Assembly (NCBI GenBank): GCA_965219705.1
Contig: OZ244789.1
Coordinates: 2,976,001 to 3,040,000, forward strand
Reading direction: 5' to 3'
Origin: JAJECS01 sp965219705
Lineage (GTDB): Bacteria; Chloroflexota; UBA11872
Length of the DNA: 64,000 nucleotides
A program made the position numbers and the translations under genes. Every line of letters starts with the position of its first letter. The first letter of the stretch is position 1. The notes below the pieces were generated by a model. It made no database searches, was not told the DNA's origin, and saw nothing but the letters and a program-made list of their open reading frames with translations. This document shows positions 24,332 through 34,327 of this stretch, one piece after another.

Positions 24332-27043
24332 TCACGCCCGTCGCCGCCCGCCCGATCTTCCGCGGCGGCCGCCCGATCCGGCCGCCACCCGCTCGGCGCG
24401 GGCCGCCAGCAACTCCACCGCCTCTGCCAGGGTGACCGAGGACGGATCGCGATCCTTGGGAACGCTCGCGTTGAGCGTGCCGTCCGTGACGTACGGGCCG
24501 TAGCGACCGTCGCGAAGGGTGATGGTCGCCTGTGACGTTGGGTGCGCGCCGAGCTCGGCCAGCGGCGCAGCCTGCTCACGCCCCCGACGCGTCTGTCGCG
24601 GCGTGCGAAGCACTTCCAGGGCCTCAGCCAACTCGATGGACGCCAGCTTGGCGTACCGCGCATCGCCGCGTCCGGGCAGGCTGCGGGACTCGCTGCCGCA
24701 CTTCACGTACGGGCCGTAGGGGCCGTCCTGCACGGTCACGTCCTGGCCGGCTTCGGGGTGCGTGCCCAACGTCTTTGGGTAGGCGAGCAGCTCCAGCGCC
24801 TGATCGAGCGTGATCGACTCGGGTTCGATCGTGGGCCACACGCTGGTGGTCTGCGGGCGCTTCCGCCCGCCGGCCCCAGACCCGGCTTGGCCGTCGCCAC
24901 GCTGGAGATACGCGCCTCGGCGACCCTGCTTCAGAAAGATGGGCAGCCCGGACTCCGGATCGGTCCCAAGTGGCTGATCCACGCGAGCTGCCTGCTCTAG
25001 CAACGCAGCCGCAGCATCGGCGGTCAACTGGTCGGGTTCCAGGTCGTCGGGCACCCGCGCTCGCCTTTCGCTCTCGGACGATTCGATGAAGGGGCCGTAG
25101 CGCCCAATCCGGACCGCGAGTCGCGATCCGTTCGCCCCAGCCAGCGGGATCGTGCAAATCTCGCGGGCGTCGATGGCCTCCCAACTCGAATCGACGCGGT
25201 GGTGCAGACCGTCGCCGAGCATCGCGTCGTCGCCGTTCGCCGCCGCGCCATCGGCCCCGAAATAGAACGCCGACAGCCAGGGCAGCGGATCGAGCTTGCC
25301 GGCGGCAACCCGGTCCAGCCCGTCTTCCATGCGAGCGGTAAACCCAGCGTCCGCCAACTCGGGGAAATGCGACGTCATGAGCTGAATCACGGCGAACGCA
25401 TGCCACCGGGGGACCAGCGCCGCACCCTTGCGCGCCACGTATTTGTCCTGAATCGTCTCCAGAATCGTGGCGTAGGTGGATGGGCGCCCGATGTCCAGCC
25501 GCTCCAGCTCGCGAATCAGGCTGGCCTCGGTCCAGCGATCGGGCGGGCGCGTCTCGTGGTCGGTGGGTTCGATGGCGTGCACCGCGAGTTGATCGCCGTC
25601 GGCCAAGTCCGGCAGGATGCGGTCGTCGTCGCGCTCGCCGGCGCCGTAGACCCGCAGGAAGCCGTCGAACAGCACAACTTGGCCGTTGGCCTGAAGCACG
25701 GCGGCGCCGTCGGCGCCGGCGGCGGCCTCGACCAGGACGCGTGTCCTTTCGAGTTGTGCGTCACGCATCTGTGAAGCGAGCGTGCGTTGCCATATCAAGT
25801 TGTAGAGGCGCCGCCCATCGGCGTCCACGTCGTTCCCCAGGTCGTTCGGGTCCCGGAAGCGTTCGCCGGCGGGCCGGATGGCTTCATGGGCCTCTTGGGC
25901 CCTCGAAGTGCGCGCGCGATAGCGCCGTGCCTTCTCGGGGAGGTACTTGTCGCCGACTCTTTCGCCAACCTCGGCCCTCGCCGCCGAAATCGCCTGCTGA
26001 GACAGCGTGGGTGAGTCCGTGCGCATGTAGGTGATGTAGCCGCTCTCATAGAGCTGCTGGGCAACGCGCATCGTCTGGCGCGCGCTGAAACGCAATCGAC
26101 CTGAGGCGGCTTGCTGTAGCGTTGACGTGATGAACGGCGGCGCCGGACGGCGTGTGACTGGACTCTTGTCCACCGTGACCACGCGGAACTTCGCGTCGGC
26201 AAGCGCGTCGGCAACGCCGCGCGCGTCGCCCTCACTCAGGCGTCGAACGGAGCGACCCTCCAGCACATTTCCCGTGGCTGGGTCGAAATCTTCGCCGACC
26301 GCGACGTCAATGCCGTTCAGACTGACCAGACGGGCTGGAAAGGCGGCGGCCGGCCGGTCGGCCGGCGCCAGCGTGGCCGTCAAGCCCCAGTACGCCGCGC
26401 GGACGAAGGCCATGCGTTCACGTTCCCGGTCCACGATGAGCCGCAACGCCGGTGTCTGCACGCGACCGGCGGACAACCCGCTTTGCACCTTTTTCCAAAG
26501 GACCGGCGATACGAGGTAGCCAATCAGGCGGTCGAGCACCCGACGGGATTCCTGCGCGTGTACCAAGTGCTCGTCGATGTCGCGCGTGCGCTCCAGCGCT
26601 TCCTCGACGGCGGAGCGCGTGATCTCATGAAAGACCATGCGCCGGATCGGCATTTTAGGCTTCAGAACCTCAACCAGGTGCCAGGCAATTGCCTCGCCCT
26701 CCCGATCCTCGTCCGTCGCAACCAAGAACGCTTGGGCGTTCTTGAGCTCGCTTCGCAGCTGGGCGATGACGCGCTTTCTGTCGGCGGGGATTATGTAAAC
26801 CGGACGGAATCCCTCGTCCACGTTGACCGCCAGCGTCGCCCAGCTCTTGCTCTTGAGGCTCTTGGGCACCTGGGCGGCGCTGGCCGGAAGGTCGCGCACG
26901 TGACCCACCGACGCCACGACCTTGTACTCCGACCCCAGAAAGCGCTGCAGCGTGGCGGCCTTGGCGCCCGACTCCACGACGACAAGGTTCTTTGGCGCTC
27001 CGGTCCCAGCCGTTTTTGTCTTGGCGCGTTTACGCGCAGCCAT
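24332..27043 (-). CDS. topA: DNA topoisomerase I (type IA)
   Basis: Relaxes negative supercoils through a 5'-phosphotyrosine. Residues 20-130 are the Toprim domain (VVVESGAKAAT, acidic triad in TDEDREGEAIAW). The catalytic Tyr339 is in GYITYMRTDS, with QEAHEAIRP downstream. The C-terminal 300 residues contain several repeats of the form RYGPF / YGPYVKCG / DGRYGPYVTDG, the zinc-free topoisomerase C-terminal repeat; no CxxC zinc ribbons are present. The last 30 residues are Arg/Gly rich. 903 residues in all. It sits between mfd and rpsB. Confidence 0.96.
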   Translation of the reverse strand: MAARKRAKTKTAGTGAPKNLVVVESGAKAATLQRFLGSEYKVVASVGHVRDLPASAAQVPKSLKSKSWATLAVNVDEGFRPVYIIPADRKRVIAQLRSELKNAQAFLVATDEDREGEAIAWHLVEVLKPKMPIRRMVFHEITRSAVEEALERTRDIDEHLVHAQESRRVLDRLIGYLVSPVLWKKVQSGLSAGRVQTPALRLIVDRERERMAFVRAAYWGLTATLAPADRPAAAFPARLVSLNGIDVAVGEDFDPATGNVLEGRSVRRLSEGDARGVADALADAKFRVVTVDKSPVTRRPAPPFITSTLQQAASGRLRFSARQTMRVAQQLYESGYITYMRTDSPTLSQQAISAARAEVGERVGDKYLPEKARRYRARTSRAQEAHEAIRPAGERFRDPNDLGNDVDADGRRLYNLIWQRTLASQMRDAQLERTRVLVEAAAGADGAAVLQANGQVVLFDGFLRVYGAGERDDDRILPDLADGDQLAVHAIEPTDHETRPPDRWTEASLIRELERLDIGRPSTYATILETIQDKYVARKGAALVPRWHAFAVIQLMTSHFPELADAGFTARMEDGLDRVAAGKLDPLPWLSAFYFGADGAAANGDDAMLGDGLHHRVDSSWEAIDAREICTIPLAGANGSRLAVRIGRYGPFIESSESERRARVPDDLEPDQLTADAAAALLEQAARVDQPLGTDPESGLPIFLKQGRRGAYLQRGDGQAGSGAGGRKRPQTTSVWPTIEPESITLDQALELLAYPKTLGTHPEAGQDVTVQDGPYGPYVKCGSESRSLPGRGDARYAKLASIELAEALEVLRTPRQTRRGREQAAPLAELGAHPTSQATITLRDGRYGPYVTDGTLNASVPKDRDPSSVTLAEAVELLAARAERVAAGSGGRRGRSGGRRRA

Positions 27044-27093
27044 GTCGCGTCAAGTTTCCTTGCCTAGTGGATGTGTGCGAACGCTCGCCGAGG

Positions 27094-30000
27094 CTACGAC
27101 GATGCCGGCGCCAGCGCATCCCAGCGTACGAAGTCGTCAAGCAGCCCCATGAGCTTGGCCTGCCATTGTGCATCCCTCGCGAAGTCGGGCCACACGAGCC
27201 CTGCCTGCCCACGTTTGACTCCCCAGCGCGTCGCCTTGAGCATCACCATGGGGCTCGGCACGAAGTCCGCCGGCGCCTTGATGATGAGCTCGCGGCCGTA
27301 GGTTGTCACGGCGGCGAACCTCAATGCCTGGGCCCGGGCTTTGATCCGCAGCAGATACGCCAGATTGTCCACGGGCCGGGGGAGTTCGCCAAACCGATCC
27401 CGGATGTCGGCAATTGCCGCCTCGACTTCGTCGACCCCGCGCAGCCGGGCCAGCCGCTGATACTCACGCACCTTGGTGGCGTATGACCCCATGTACGCGT
27501 CCGGGAGAAACGCGTCGAGCGGCAGGTCCACCACGGCGGCCGGCGGCTCGGGCTCCGGCGTCTCGCCCCGCAGCCGGTCCACGGCTTCCCCCAACATGCG
27601 GGAGTACAGATCAAAGCCGACGGCGCTCATGTGGCCGTGCTGCTCAGCCCCAAGCAGATTCCCGGCGCCGCGGATCTCGAGGTCGCGCATCGCGATGCGG
27701 AAGCCGGCTCCGAGCTCGGATGCTTCCAGAATCGTCTGCATGCGCTTTTGGGCCTGCTCGGTGAGGGTGTGCCCTTTCTGATACATGAAATAGGCATAGG
27801 CCTGCGCGGCGGCCCGACCGACGCGGCCCCGCAGCTGATACAGCTGCGCCAGGCCGAACTGCCACGCATCGTTGACGACGATGGTGTTCACATTCGGAAT
27901 GTCCAGCCCGTTCTCGATGATGGCGGTGGCCACCAGTACTTGGGCGTCGCCCCGAGCGAAGCGGTACATCACCTCTTCGAGTTCCACCGGCGGCATCTGG
28001 CCATGCGCCACGAGCATCTCGACATTCGGCAGCAGGTCCTGCAGGCGGCGCTGCCAGGTATAGATCGTTTGCACCCGGTTGTGCAGGAAATAGACCTGGC
28101 CCCCGCGCGCCAGTTCGGAGCGGACGGCGTCCCGCACGATCTCGTCGTTGTAGGTGGTGACGTAAGTCTTCACGGCGAGGCGCTGCTCGGGCGGCGACTC
28201 GATGACGCTGATCTCGCGCAGGCTGGCCAGCGCCATGTGCAGCGTGCGCGGGATCGGGGTTGCCGTGAGCGTGAGCACGTCCACGTTCTTGCGCAGCGCC
28301 TTGAGGCGCTCCTTGTGCGCGACGCCGAAACGCTGTTCTTCGTCGACGACGATCAGCCCCAGGTCGGCAAATGACACGTCGCTTTGCAGGAGTCGATGCG
28401 TGCCGATGACGATGTCGACGTCGCCCGAGGTGAGCCCGGCCAGAACGTCCGCCTGCTCGCGCCGGCTGCGGAATCGGCTGAGCAACTCGACCTTGACGGG
28501 ATAGTCCGTGAGGCGTGAGACGAAGGTGTCGAAGTGCTGCTGCGCCAGGATCGTGGTCGGCACCAATACCGCCACTTGCCGGCCGTCCATTGCGGCCTTG
28601 AAGGCCGCGCGCAGGGCCACCTCGGTTTTGCCATAGCCGACGTCGCCCGCCACCAAACGGTCCATGGGGCGCTCTCGCTCCATGTCGGTCTTGGCATCGG
28701 CGATGGCCGTGAGCTGGTCGGGCGTCTCGATGAATGCGAACGCTTCCTCGAACTCGCGCTGGGCGGAGGAGTCCGGGCCGAACGCCATGCCCGTGGCGAG
28801 TTCGCGCGCGGCGTAGATCTCGAGCAGCTCCGCCGCGATCGATTCGGCCGACTTGCGCGCGCGTCGCTTGGCGCGCTGCCAGTCGGCGGTATTGAGGCGG
28901 CTGAGATTCGGCTCCGCGTCGCTCATGCCAACGAACTTCTGCACTCTGGCGACCTGATCCACCGGCACGTAGAGGCGATCGTCGCCCTGGTACTGCAAGA
29001 GCAGGTACTCGCGCGCGCCGCCGGTGTCTTGGAGTTGCACGATGCCCGTGAAGCGCGCCACGCCATGGTCGACGTGCACCACGAAGTCACCGGGCTGGAG
29101 GTCGGCGAGAAAAGTCCGCTCGGCGCCGTGCCGCGAACGGCGTCCGCGCCGGATGCGCCGGCGGCCGAAGACCTCGGCGTCGGTTATGACGGTCAGGTGC
29201 AGGCCGTCGTGGCGCAGTCCCTCACTGAGGGTGCCGCTAAGCACGCTGATGGAACCGGCGGCGCCCAACTGCTCCATGTCTTCGAGCGCTGCCGTCGGCA
29301 ACGCCTGATCGAGCAGCAGCCGCTGCAGGCGGCGTCCTTGATAGCTCACGATCACCACGCGGCGGCCATCGCGCCGCAGCGCGTCCAGGTCGTCGGAGAG
29401 GCGTCGCAGGCGCCCCGCATATGACGGGACGGGGCCGAAGTCCTCGATGACGGTTCGCAGCCCGTCGGCGGCGCCGGGCAAGCTCGGGACGAAGGTCAGC
29501 CGCACGCTTGCCTGTTCAGCGCGCTCGATCACGGTGGACGCGGCAAACAGCGGCGAGGCGAAATCCGCCGGGAGCTCGCCACTGGCCGCCAGGCGCTCCC
29601 GGTTCTGCTCCGCGGCGCGTTCGGCGTCGCGCGCGGCAAGTCGCAGCTGCTCGAGTTCGTCGACCACGCAGGTTCCCCGCGGCGCGTAGTCGAGCAGCGA
29701 CACCGCATCAGGCAGCAGGCTGGTGGTGTAGAAGGCGGCGTCATCGAAGTACTCGCCGCCTTCGAGCCGGTCGAGGTGGCTGCGCCAGGTTTGGCGGTCC
29801 TCGGGGCGAAGGTCGTCGAGCTGCATGGCGCGCAGGCGCCCGGCAACCTGAGTGCCGAGCCAGATTGGCACCTCACTAGCCGGGGTGATGATCAATTCGG
29901 GAGCCGGCCGCAGCGAGCGCTGCGAGTCGGGATCGAACGTGCGCACCGACTCGATCTCGTCGCCAAAGAAGTCAACGCGCACCGGCAGGTCGGCGCCGGG

Positions 30001-30567
30001 GGGAAAGATATCCACGATGCCGCCGCGATGGGCAAACTCGCCCGGCCGTTCGACGAGCGGCGTCGACTCGTATCCCAGGCTGACGAGACGTCGGGTCAGG
30101 GCGTCGAGATCGGTGACGGCGCCAGGCGCGAGGGTGAGGTAGTGGCCCTTGAATTCGTCCACCGGCATGAGCCGGCGCATCAGTGCCCGCGCCGACGCGA
30201 CCACAACGATGGGATCGCGATCGGTGGCGTGCACCAGCCGGCCCATCACCGCGACCCGCCGCGCGAGGAGATCGTGATTGATGGCCAGCATGGCGAACGC
30301 GGGCTGGTCCACGTCGGGAAAATGCAAGACCGGCACGTCGCCGGCCCACATGCCGATGTCGTGTGCCAGCTCGCCCGCCCGCGCCTCTTCGGCGGTCACG
30401 ATGATGAGCGGTCGCTGGAGCCGTTCGACCAGCAACGCGGCGTACAAGGGCTTGAGCGCGTCACGCAGCTCGACGGTGAGCGGATCGCGCCGCGGCTCAG
30501 CCGCCGCCAACGCTGCTGCCAGCGTCGGCTCGGCGGCGAATTCAGTTGCGAGGTCGGATAGCTGCAT
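27094..30567 (-). CDS. mfd: Transcription-repair coupling factor Mfd
   Basis: SF2 translocase that removes stalled RNA polymerase and recruits UvrA. The 1157 residues follow the family order: N-terminal UvrB-like region (FAHRGGIVDIFPPG, about residues 178-191), the RNA-polymerase-interacting domain starting DFVVHVDHGVARF, helicase motifs GDVGYGKTEVAL (Walker A), DEEQRFGV (Walker B), LTATPIPRTL, then RGRVGRAAAQAYAYF and the C-terminal TRCF domain. The ATG at 30567 overlaps the pth end by 26 bases. Confidence 0.97.
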   Translation of the reverse strand: MQLSDLATEFAAEPTLAAALAAAEPRRDPLTVELRDALKPLYAALLVERLQRPLIIVTAEEARAGELAHDIGMWAGDVPVLHFPDVDQPAFAMLAINHDLLARRVAVMGRLVHATDRDPIVVVASARALMRRLMPVDEFKGHYLTLAPGAVTDLDALTRRLVSLGYESTPLVERPGEFAHRGGIVDIFPPGADLPVRVDFFGDEIESVRTFDPDSQRSLRPAPELIITPASEVPIWLGTQVAGRLRAMQLDDLRPEDRQTWRSHLDRLEGGEYFDDAAFYTTSLLPDAVSLLDYAPRGTCVVDELEQLRLAARDAERAAEQNRERLAASGELPADFASPLFAASTVIERAEQASVRLTFVPSLPGAADGLRTVIEDFGPVPSYAGRLRRLSDDLDALRRDGRRVVIVSYQGRRLQRLLLDQALPTAALEDMEQLGAAGSISVLSGTLSEGLRHDGLHLTVITDAEVFGRRRIRRGRRSRHGAERTFLADLQPGDFVVHVDHGVARFTGIVQLQDTGGAREYLLLQYQGDDRLYVPVDQVARVQKFVGMSDAEPNLSRLNTADWQRAKRRARKSAESIAAELLEIYAARELATGMAFGPDSSAQREFEEAFAFIETPDQLTAIADAKTDMERERPMDRLVAGDVGYGKTEVALRAAFKAAMDGRQVAVLVPTTILAQQHFDTFVSRLTDYPVKVELLSRFRSRREQADVLAGLTSGDVDIVIGTHRLLQSDVSFADLGLIVVDEEQRFGVAHKERLKALRKNVDVLTLTATPIPRTLHMALASLREISVIESPPEQRLAVKTYVTTYNDEIVRDAVRSELARGGQVYFLHNRVQTIYTWQRRLQDLLPNVEMLVAHGQMPPVELEEVMYRFARGDAQVLVATAIIENGLDIPNVNTIVVNDAWQFGLAQLYQLRGRVGRAAAQAYAYFMYQKGHTLTEQAQKRMQTILEASELGAGFRIAMRDLEIRGAGNLLGAEQHGHMSAVGFDLYSRMLGEAVDRLRGETPEPEPPAAVVDLPLDAFLPDAYMGSYATKVREYQRLARLRGVDEVEAAIADIRDRFGELPRPVDNLAYLLRIKARAQALRFAAVTTYGRELIIKAPADFVPSPMVMLKATRWGVKRGQAGLVWPDFARDAQWQAKLMGLLDDFVRWDALAPASS

Positions 30568-31171
30568 TGCGTTGGTTCACCTCTTGCATGACCTCGGCTA
30601 CCGGCCGGGTCAGCAACGCCCTTGCCGCATCCGCGGCGTGGCTCAGCGCTTCTTCGATTGTCCCCCGCTCGGACGCGGCAAATCGCTGAAGCACATACTC
30701 CGCCGGATCCATATTTGGCGGCGGGCGGCCAATCCCGATCTTTACGCGCAGGAATTCCGCTCCGCCCAGGGCCCGCAGGATTGACTCCACGCCACGATGT
30801 CCGCCTGACGAGCCGCCGTTACGCACGCGCACACGCCCAAACGCCAGGTCGAGATCGTCGTGCACGACGATCAGGCGGTCGGGCGCAAGTCCCGCGGAGC
30901 GTAGGGCGCGGTGCACCGCCGGCCCGGACGCGTTGACATAGGCCCTCGGCTTGAGCAGCGTGACCTCCACGTCGGCCACGGCGCCTTGCCATGCATCCGC
31001 CCCGCGGGTGCGGCGCCAGTCCCGCCCCTGCTCGGCGAGGTGATCGCAAACCTCAAACCCCGCGTTGTGTCGGGTGCGGGCATATTCGGGGCCCGGATTG
31101 CCCAGGCCGACGATCAAAAACTCTAGATCTGCCTTTGTGGAATCGCGCCGGAAGCGCTTAAGCCAGCTCAC
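30542..31171 (-). CDS. pth: Peptidyl-tRNA hydrolase
   Basis: Releases peptides from peptidyl-tRNA dropped by ribosomes. The 209-residue protein has IVGLGNPGPEYARTRHNAGF (catalytic His included), KPRAYVNASGPAV, DDLDLAFGRVRVR and GGSSGGHRGVESI. The start is the GTG at 31171 that overlaps the ksgA stop as GTGA; the longer upstream frame is an overlap with ksgA. The N-terminus has about 17 residues before the first core strand, slightly longer than usual. It overlaps mfd at its 3' end. Confidence 0.95.
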   Translation of the reverse strand: MSWLKRFRRDSTKADLEFLIVGLGNPGPEYARTRHNAGFEVCDHLAEQGRDWRRTRGADAWQGAVADVEVTLLKPRAYVNASGPAVHRALRSAGLAPDRLIVVHDDLDLAFGRVRVRNGGSSGGHRGVESILRALGGAEFLRVKIGIGRPPPNMDPAEYVLQRFAASERGTIEEALSHAADAARALLTRPVAEVMQEVNQRNAAIRPRN

Positions 31172-31998
31172 CTGGCCATCGGCTGAGTCGCTGCGGCTGC
31201 GGGATCGGCCGCGAGCGCGTCGGCCACAACGTCCCATTCCTCCAGCGAGAGCGTCTCGGGCCGCCGCCTGGGATCGATGCCCCGGTCCGCCAGCGCGACG
31301 CCGATGCCGGGGGGAGCTCCCAGGGCATTGCTCAACTGCTTGCGCGGCTGCCGAAACGCGCGCCTGGCGGCGGCAATACGCCGCGATACCGCGGCTCGCG
31401 CTTGGGCGTCGAGGGGCCTCGGCTGCAGGCGCAGAAGGCTGGAGGTGACTTTGGGGCGGGGCCGGAACGCCCCGGGCGGCACATCGAACAGCCGCTGCGG
31501 CTGTGCCAGCGATTGCACGATCACCGTCAGCAGCCGCATCGTTCCAGGAGACGCGCACACGCGATCGACGACGTCGCGCTGGAGCAAGACCGTCAGGCTC
31601 AGCGGCGGCGTCGACGATTCGAGCAACTCGATCAGCAGCCGCGTGCCAATGCTAAAGGGCAGGTTGGCGACGACGTGACAGGCGGGCAGGTCCAATTCAG
31701 CGAAATCCAAGGCAAGCGCATCCGCGCTTACCACGCTGACCGCATCGTCCGCGGCGAAGCGTTCCCGCAGCTGCGCAGCCAGCTCGCGCTCGATTTCAAC
31801 TGCAATCACGCGGGACGCATGTGGGAGGAGCGCTTCGGTGAGCAACCCGGTGCCCGCGCCGATTTCCAGCACCACCGCATCGGGCAGTAGCTGGGCCGCT
31901 TGGGCGATGCGACGCTGGATGCCGCGATCCACCAGGAAGTTCTGGCCGCGCCGCCGCGAAGGGCGAAACGCCGGCCGGTCGGAGACACGCATGCCCAA
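31168..31998 (-). CDS. rsmA: 16S rRNA dimethyladenosine transferase (KsgA/RsmA)
   Basis: Dimethylates A1518 and A1519 of 16S rRNA late in 30S assembly. The 276-residue protein has RRRGQNFLVDRGIQRRI, the SAM site VLEIGAGTGLLTEALL, EIERELAA, VVANLPFSIGT (the NLPF catalytic motif) and FRPRPKVTSSL. The ATG two codons later (MRVSD, 31992) is an alternative start. Coupled to pth by a 4-base overlap. Confidence 0.95.
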   Translation of the reverse strand: MGMRVSDRPAFRPSRRRGQNFLVDRGIQRRIAQAAQLLPDAVVLEIGAGTGLLTEALLPHASRVIAVEIERELAAQLRERFAADDAVSVVSADALALDFAELDLPACHVVANLPFSIGTRLLIELLESSTPPLSLTVLLQRDVVDRVCASPGTMRLLTVIVQSLAQPQRLFDVPPGAFRPRPKVTSSLLRLQPRPLDAQARAAVSRRIAAARRAFRQPRKQLSNALGAPPGIGVALADRGIDPRRRPETLSLEEWDVVADALAADPAAAATQPMAR

Positions 31999-32035
31999 GT
32001 ATCAGGTATGGAGCCGGCTGGGTCCGAAACTCGTC

Positions 32036-32764
32036 TTATCCGGCCAAATAGCCGCCATCGACCCAAAGCGTCTGCCCCGAAATGGCGCGCGCGTCATCCG
32101 AGAGCAGGTAGGCCACGCATGCGGCAACCTCCTCCGGCTCGGCGTAGCGGCCAAGCGGCAGACGGGGCAACCGCAACGACAAGGCATCCCGATCGGCGCG
32201 CACGGACGCCGTCATGCGCGTGGCGACGAGGCCCGGCGAAACGTTGTTGATTCGCATGCGGTGCTGTCCCAATTCCGGAGCCAGCGCCGGCGCCAGCGCG
32301 TGCAGCGCACCCTTCGCCGCGCAGTAGTGCATTTGGCCCGGCTCGGCCACGACGGCGCGGATCGAGGTGATGTTCACGATGGCGCCGTTGGCCCGGCGCC
32401 GGATCACATCGCTCGCAACGGCCTGCATGAGGAACAGCGGCCCGTGCACGTGCACCGCCATCATGCGGCGCCACTCGGCAGTCTCCATCCGCTCGATGGG
32501 CAGACGGTCCGTGTATCCCGCGTTGTTGACCAGCGCGCGTAGGCCGCCCAGGCGTCGCGAGATATCGTCAACCAGCGATCGGCCGGCGGATACATCGGCC
32601 ACGTCCAGCTGCTGCGACTCGATCCGCGGATCGTCCGCGAGCGCATGCACCGCCGCGTCGATATCCGCGGCCACTACGTAGTACCCATCCCGGGCCAGCC
32701 GCAGGGCGCACGCGCGGCCGATGCCGTGGGCGGCGCCGGTGACGAGAGCTACCGGGCGATTCAC
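32036..32764 (-). CDS. Short-chain dehydrogenase/reductase (active-site complete)
   Basis: Classical SDR, 242 residues: VTGAAHGIGRA at the N-terminus, LVNNAG, a catalytic set of ITSIRAV Ser and HYCAAKGAL Tyr/Lys, and DGGYLAG at the C-terminus. The GTG start at 32764 overlaps the stop of the next SDR gene as GTGA, so the two SDRs are translationally coupled. The partner lacks catalytic residues, which hints at a heteromeric enzyme. Substrate unknown. Confidence 0.85.
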   Translation of the reverse strand: MNRPVALVTGAAHGIGRACALRLARDGYYVVAADIDAAVHALADDPRIESQQLDVADVSAGRSLVDDISRRLGGLRALVNNAGYTDRLPIERMETAEWRRMMAVHVHGPLFLMQAVASDVIRRRANGAIVNITSIRAVVAEPGQMHYCAAKGALHALAPALAPELGQHRMRINNVSPGLVATRMTASVRADRDALSLRLPRLPLGRYAEPEEVAACVAYLLSDDARAISGQTLWVDGGYLAG

Positions 32765-33471
32765 GGCGGGGAGTGATTCTGGGCGACCACCAGGGTGGTC
32801 CCGGTGACGTAGCTGGCGTCGGGTGAGGCCAAGAACGCCACGGCGTCCGCAATTGCCGTCGGGTTATCGTGGACGCTGTCCGCGGCAACCCCCGCAACCC
32901 GGATTCCGAGCGGTGCGAGCTCGACGGCCGCGGCGCGCGTGAGCAGCTCTGCGGCCCCAACCACCGCGCCCCGAAGTAGGTGGTCATCGCCGCTGCGTGG
33001 AAACACATTCACGATGCAGCCCGCGGCCGCCACCCGCATCAGTGTCGTCGCCGCCCGCACGCCGTGCATGAGACCAACCACGACGGCGTCGAACGAGGCC
33101 TTGAAGTCGTCCTCGGACATCTTCAGGAACGCCACCGGCGGCGGATCACCGGCCACGTTCACCATCACGTCCAGCCGCGACCAGCGATCTCGCACGGTCT
33201 GGACCGTGCGCTGGGTTGCCGGCCAGTCCAGGGCGTCCATCCCGAAAGCCTCGGCCTGCCCTCCGACGGCGCGGATGTGCTCAGCCGCCGCGTGCGCGGC
33301 CTCGCAGTCCGCGTCGGCGAGGCCGACGGAAGCCCCGTCGAGCGCCAGGCGGCGTCCGATCGCCTGCCCGGCAGGTGATCCGGCGGCGGTGACAAGGACG
33401 GCGCGGGCGTGGGCTGGCACGTGTGACCGAGGGATCGCTGCCGCGCCGGAGCGTAGCAAAGGGGTTCCCAC
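32761..33471 (-). CDS. SDR-fold protein lacking catalytic Tyr and Lys
   Basis: Rossmann protein of 236 residues related to SDRs: AVLVTAAGSPAGQAIGRRLA for the nucleotide loop, DVMVNVAGDPPPVAF in place of NNAG, and a C-terminus ending TGTTLVVAQN instead of the DGG motif. Where YxxxK should stand, before the conserved ELLTRAAAVELAPLGIRV, the sequence is RGAVV, so Tyr and Lys are both missing; the Ser region reads NVFPRS. It may be a pseudo-oxidoreductase or a structural partner of the coupled SDR downstream. The start is taken as the ATG at 33471, giving about 20 residues before the fold; a shorter start is possible. Confidence 0.75.
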   Translation of the reverse strand: MGTPLLRSGAAAIPRSHVPAHARAVLVTAAGSPAGQAIGRRLALDGASVGLADADCEAAHAAAEHIRAVGGQAEAFGMDALDWPATQRTVQTVRDRWSRLDVMVNVAGDPPPVAFLKMSEDDFKASFDAVVVGLMHGVRAATTLMRVAAAGCIVNVFPRSGDDHLLRGAVVGAAELLTRAAAVELAPLGIRVAGVAADSVHDNPTAIADAVAFLASPDASYVTGTTLVVAQNHSPP

Positions 33472-33513
33472 GCCGAGGACGGCAGCGTTGCCTCCAGCCG
33501 CGGAACGGCACCG

Positions 33514-34158
33514 TCAGCCGGAACGCGTGCCAGCGCAGTGGACCTCCAAGAACCGCCTGACCGCGCGTGCTGCTTGCCCGCGATGACTCACACGGTTCTT
33601 TTCGTCGGGCGTCAGCTCGGCCATGGTCCGATCACCGGCGCCGACGACAAAGACCGGGTCATAGCCGAATCCTTGGTCACCACGCGGCGCTTGGGCGATC
33701 CGACCTTCGCAAGCGCGAACGGCGGTGTACACAATCGACCCATCCGGGGCGGCCAGGGCCACCGCGCAACGGAATCTCGCCGTCCGCCGCTCGTGCGGTA
33801 TGCCGGCCAGAGCACGCAGCAGCTTGGCGTTGCGCGTGTGATCGCTGGCTTTGGGCCCGGCGTAGCGTGCCGACCGCACACCGGGCTCGCCTCCCAAGCC
33901 ATCGACTTCCAGCCCCGAGTCATCGGCCAGGCTCCACGCCTGGCATGCTCGGGCGTAGGCCACGGCCTTGAGCCGCGCGTTCTGCAGGAATGTGACGCCG
34001 GTCTCGGCGACCTGCGGTGGGCACGCGAAGTCCGTCGGCGGCAGTATTTGCACCGGCGAGCCTTCAAACAGCCGCCCAAACTCCGCCAGCTTGTGTGGGC
34101 TGGTGCTGGCGAGCACCACGGCGGCTTCGGCCCGACGCACGGCACCCCTCCGCAGCAT
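33514..34158 (-). CDS. rdgB: XTP/dITP diphosphatase (RdgB/HAM1 family)
   Basis: House-cleaning pyrophosphatase that removes deaminated purine nucleotides. The 214 residues show LASTSPHKLAEFGRLF near the N-terminus, ETGVTFLQNARLKA, SLADDSGLEVDGLGGEPGVRSARYAG, and GDQGFGYDPVFV with SHRGQA near the C-terminus. All known catalytic positions seem intact. It heads the leftward run rdgB-SDR-SDR-ksgA-pth-mfd and is divergent from the corrinoid-protein gene (169-base gap). Confidence 0.95.
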   Translation of the reverse strand: MLRRGAVRRAEAAVVLASTSPHKLAEFGRLFEGSPVQILPPTDFACPPQVAETGVTFLQNARLKAVAYARACQAWSLADDSGLEVDGLGGEPGVRSARYAGPKASDHTRNAKLLRALAGIPHERRTARFRCAVALAAPDGSIVYTAVRACEGRIAQAPRGDQGFGYDPVFVVGAGDRTMAELTPDEKNRVSHRGQAARAVRRFLEVHCAGTRSG

Positions 34159-34327
34159 GAAGTTGCCCTATCGTGGCACGGCTCCCTCCGAGGGCGGGGC
34201 TTTGCGATCGACGGCAGCGAGCGGCGTCGTGATGGTACGCTCGCGGCTGGGCCGGGTCAGCACGCGCCCATTGGTGGAGCGTGTGGCGAGCAGCTCGGCA
34301 AAAACCCCCGACGACCCAGGACGTGCA

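Noticed and set aside
34159..34327. Cobalamin riboswitch upstream of the corrinoid-protein gene
   Set aside because: No B12 box (GCCACTG) or recognisable receptor fold is present in the 169-base gap.
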